7,700 bases of DNA from JBKQHQ01 sp052148715 (GTDB taxonomy: Bacteria; Pseudomonadota; Alphaproteobacteria; Rhizobiales; Xanthobacteraceae): NCBI GenBank assembly GCA_052148715.1, contig JBKQHQ010000034.1, forward strand, positions 1-7,700. Reading direction: 5' to 3'. Below the pieces are notes generated by a model. That model had not been told where the DNA came from. It did no database searches and worked only from the letters and a program-made list of their open reading frames with translations. The stretch's first letter is position 1; every line of letters starts with the position of its first letter. Made by a program: the position numbers and the translations under genes. Positions 5,929-7,700 of the stretch are shown piece by piece.

Positions 5929-6231
5929 ATGCCGGCTTATTGGGTTGCTCGGTCACGAATCATCGATCCGGTTGAATACAAGAAGTATACGGACCGCGTG
6001 CCCGGCATCATTGCCAATCACGGCGGGAAGGTCTTGGCCCGCGGCGGGCGCTTTCAAATCATGGAGGGGCCCGACAAGTTCCAGCGGTTCGTCGTGATCG
6101 AGTTCCCGACCTTCGAGCAGGGGGTCGCCTGCTTCACCTCGCCTGAGTATAATGAGGCGGCGGCCTTCCGCCGCGCCGGAGCGGGCGAGGTCGAAACCAT
6201 CATGGTGGACGGGGGCGACTTGACCAGGTGA
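5929..6231 (+). CDS. DUF1330-family small protein
   Basis: The product has 100 residues, the usual size for DUF1330, a ferredoxin-like alpha/beta-barrel family of unknown function related in fold to the Dabb and ABM monooxygenase-like domains. Seen: an opening beta-strand PAYWVARSRI, then DPVEYKKYTDRVPGII, GGKVLARGG (32-40), the strand RFVVIEFPTFEQ (53-64), SPEYNEAAAFRR (71-82) and a closing strand; all are typical of the family. No signal peptide or membrane segment is present, so it is probably cytoplasmic. ATG at 5929 with AAGGAG 6-7 bases upstream fixes the start; an upstream in-frame extension to 5857 would run through the hairpin and lacks family resemblance. The gene ends 82 bases before the binding-protein gene on the same strand, so the two may be cotranscribed. 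Its role is unknown; such proteins often sit in catabolic clusters. Confidence 0.9.
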   Translation: MPAYWVARSRIIDPVEYKKYTDRVPGIIANHGGKVLARGGRFQIMEGPDKFQRFVVIEFPTFEQGVACFTSPEYNEAAAFRRAGAGEVETIMVDGGDLTR

Positions 6232-6313
6232 GGGCCGAACCTTAGCGCGCGCTCTAGCGTGGGCTGGCAAAATGGGCATAAACTGCAAGGCACAAACAAC
6301 CGGGAGGAACGAC

Positions 6314-7588
6314 ATGGTGCAAAGTGCGAATGGCTGGGTCTCCAAGAGCCTCGCCGCGGCGTCGTTGGCGCTGGCCGCTAGCGTGGCGCTGGCCACGGCC
6401 GCGATGGCCCAATCGGGCGAGCCGATCAAGATCGGCTACGGCATATCGCAGACGGGCGGTCTAGCTCCCAACGGCAAATCCGCGCTCCTCGCCCAGAGGA
6501 TTTGGGAGGAGGACATCAACGCCAAAGGCGGGCTGCTCGGACGGCCGGTTAAACTCGTCTATTACGACGACCAGACCAGTGCGGCGTCGGTGCCCGGCAT
6601 CTATACTAAGTTGCTCGACGTCGACAAGGTCGATCTCGTCATCGGCGGTTACGGCACCAACATGCTGGCGCCGGCCATGCCGGTCGTGATTCAGAAAAAG
6701 AAGATGTTGATCGGGCTGTTCGGGCTCGCGGTCAACAGCGAGTTCCATTATCCGGAATACTTCGCAATGATTCCGTCCGGGCCGAGCCCGAAGCAGGCCT
6801 TCGCCAAGGGCTTCTTCGACCTGGCTTTGGCGCAGGATCCGAAGCCGCAGACGGTCGCCATCGTGGCCGCCGATGCGGAATTCTCCGCCAACGCCGCCGA
6901 CGGCGCGCGCGAGAACGCCACTGCGGCCGGACTCAAGATTGTTTACGACAAGAAATATCCGCCCTCGACGACTGACTTTGGGCCGATCGTGCGTGCAATC
7001 CAGGCTACCAATCCGGACCTCGTGGTCATTTGCTCCTATCCGCCGGATTCGGTCGGCATGGTTAAGTCGGTCAATGAGGTCGGCCTAAAGCCGAAAATGA
7101 TCGGCGGTGCCATGGTTGGTCTGCAAGCGACGGTGTTCAAGACCCAGCTGGGGCCGTTGCTCAACGGCTTCGTCAACTATGACTTCTGGCTGCCGGTGCC
7201 GAAGATGGATTTCCCCGGCGTCACCGACTTCATAAAGAAATATCAAGCTAAGGCGGCGAGCGAAGGCGTCGATCCGCTCGGCTATTACATCGGCCCCTGG
7301 GCCTATGCGCAGATGCAGGTACTGCAGCAAGCAGTCGAGGCGACCAAGAGCCTTGATGATGCGAAGCTCGCCGACTACATCCGCGCCAACGCGTTCAATA
7401 CCGTGGTCGGCGAGGTCAAGTTCGGCGCCGACGGCGAGTGGGCGCAGTCGCGGGTGCTGCAAGTCCAGTTCCACAACATCAAAGACGGCAGCATCGGCCA
7501 GTTCAAGGACCTGTCGGCGGTGGCGGTGGTCTCGCCGGCCGCCTATGAATCCGGCAAGCTGATCTACCCCTACGAAAAGGCGAAGTAA
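6314..7588 (+). CDS. Liv-type ABC transporter substrate-binding protein
   Basis: The product has 424 residues in the branched-chain amino acid type periplasmic binding-protein family (Peripla_BP_6, LivJ-like). A Sec signal peptide covers residues 1-32, cleaved at AMA/QSGEP. The mature protein opens with IKIGYGISQTGGLAPNGK, the usual first strand and ligand loop, then INAKGGLLGRPVKLVYYDDQ, DLVIGGYGT, and the second-domain segment YPPSTTDFGPIVRAIQATNPD; all are in family order. ATG at 6314 has GGGAGGA (6302-6308) as ribosome-binding site, so an upstream GTG-type extension from 6272 is rejected. The family binds amino acids, urea, amides and aromatic acids, and the ligand here is not readable. 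Permease and ATPase genes (livH/M/G/F type) are not in the window; they may lie beyond the right edge or elsewhere. A hairpin 39 bases downstream may end the transcript. Confidence 0.93.
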   Translation: MVQSANGWVSKSLAAASLALAASVALATAAMAQSGEPIKIGYGISQTGGLAPNGKSALLAQRIWEEDINAKGGLLGRPVKLVYYDDQTSAASVPGIYTKLLDVDKVDLVIGGYGTNMLAPAMPVVIQKKKMLIGLFGLAVNSEFHYPEYFAMIPSGPSPKQAFAKGFFDLALAQDPKPQTVAIVAADAEFSANAADGARENATAAGLKIVYDKKYPPSTTDFGPIVRAIQATNPDLVVICSYPPDSVGMVKSVNEVGLKPKMIGGAMVGLQATVFKTQLGPLLNGFVNYDFWLPVPKMDFPGVTDFIKKYQAKAASEGVDPLGYYIGPWAYAQMQVLQQAVEATKSLDDAKLADYIRANAFNTVVGEVKFGADGEWAQSRVLQVQFHNIKDGSIGQFKDLSAVAVVSPAAYESGKLIYPYEKAK

Positions 7589-7626
7589 TCGCGCCTTTTC
7601 CGCAGATTGCTCCGGCCCCTCGCACC

Positions 7627-7655
7627 AACGCCGCGCGGTCATCCCGCGCGGCGTT
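7627..7655 (+). terminator. Strong GC hairpin after the binding-protein gene
   Basis: AACGCCGCGCGG (7627-7638), loop TCATC and CCGCGCGGCGTT (7644-7655) make a perfect 12-bp stem. The following CATGTCATGTTTGG is only mildly T-rich, so it is a terminator-like hairpin without a clear U-tract, which could also protect the 3' end or act on both strands. Nothing is recognised in 7656-7700. Confidence 0.55.
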
Positions 7656-7700
7656 CATGTCATGTTTGGCCGCACCGCATCTCAGCCGGCATTGGGAGCG

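Overview
The window looks like chromosome of an alphaproteobacterium close to Bradyrhizobium or Rhodopseudomonas. This is inferred from the high G+C content, the codon choice, the wealth of carboxylate and Liv-type solute-binding transport genes, and three intergenic palindromic elements that resemble the short repeats scattered through Bradyrhizobium genomes. No mobile element, CRISPR array, rRNA or tRNA was seen.

Layout. Minus strand, 839-1: the first 279 codons of a UbiD-family prenylated-FMN decarboxylase, cut by the left edge. 840-1493 looks empty but holds the wreck of a type II toxin-antitoxin pair on the minus strand. The antitoxin-like gene (1273-1022) has its central 80 bp flipped in place between 5-bp inverted repeats (CGCGC/GCGCG). 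Read with that piece turned back, it gives one uninterrupted 83-residue protein with no base gained or lost. The following RelE/ParE-like toxin (1025-900) has ATA where the ATG should be and stops after 41 codons. A palindromic repeat (1275-1316) abuts the antitoxin 5' end. Plus strand, 1494-2459: msrP, a Tat-exported molybdenum methionine-sulfoxide reductase subunit, without an adjacent msrQ. It converges on the minus-strand set tctC-tctB-tctA (5703-2529), a complete tripartite tricarboxylate transporter; a palindrome lies between the two 3' ends. Divergent from tctC, on the plus strand, are a 100-residue DUF1330 protein (5929-6231) preceded by a perfect 10-bp hairpin, and a 424-residue Liv-type ABC substrate-binding protein (6314-7588), closed by a 12-bp GC-rich hairpin.

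How the genes work together. TctCBA would capture a carboxylate in the periplasm and import it using the ion gradient. The Liv-type binding protein would feed an ABC permease that is not in the window. UbiD enzymes add or remove CO2 on aromatic and unsaturated acids. The combination suggests organic or aromatic acid uptake and breakdown, but no substrate can be read from the sequence. msrP, a periplasmic protein-repair enzyme, appears to be an unrelated neighbour. The most unusual item is the toxin-antitoxin remnant with the in-place microinversion.
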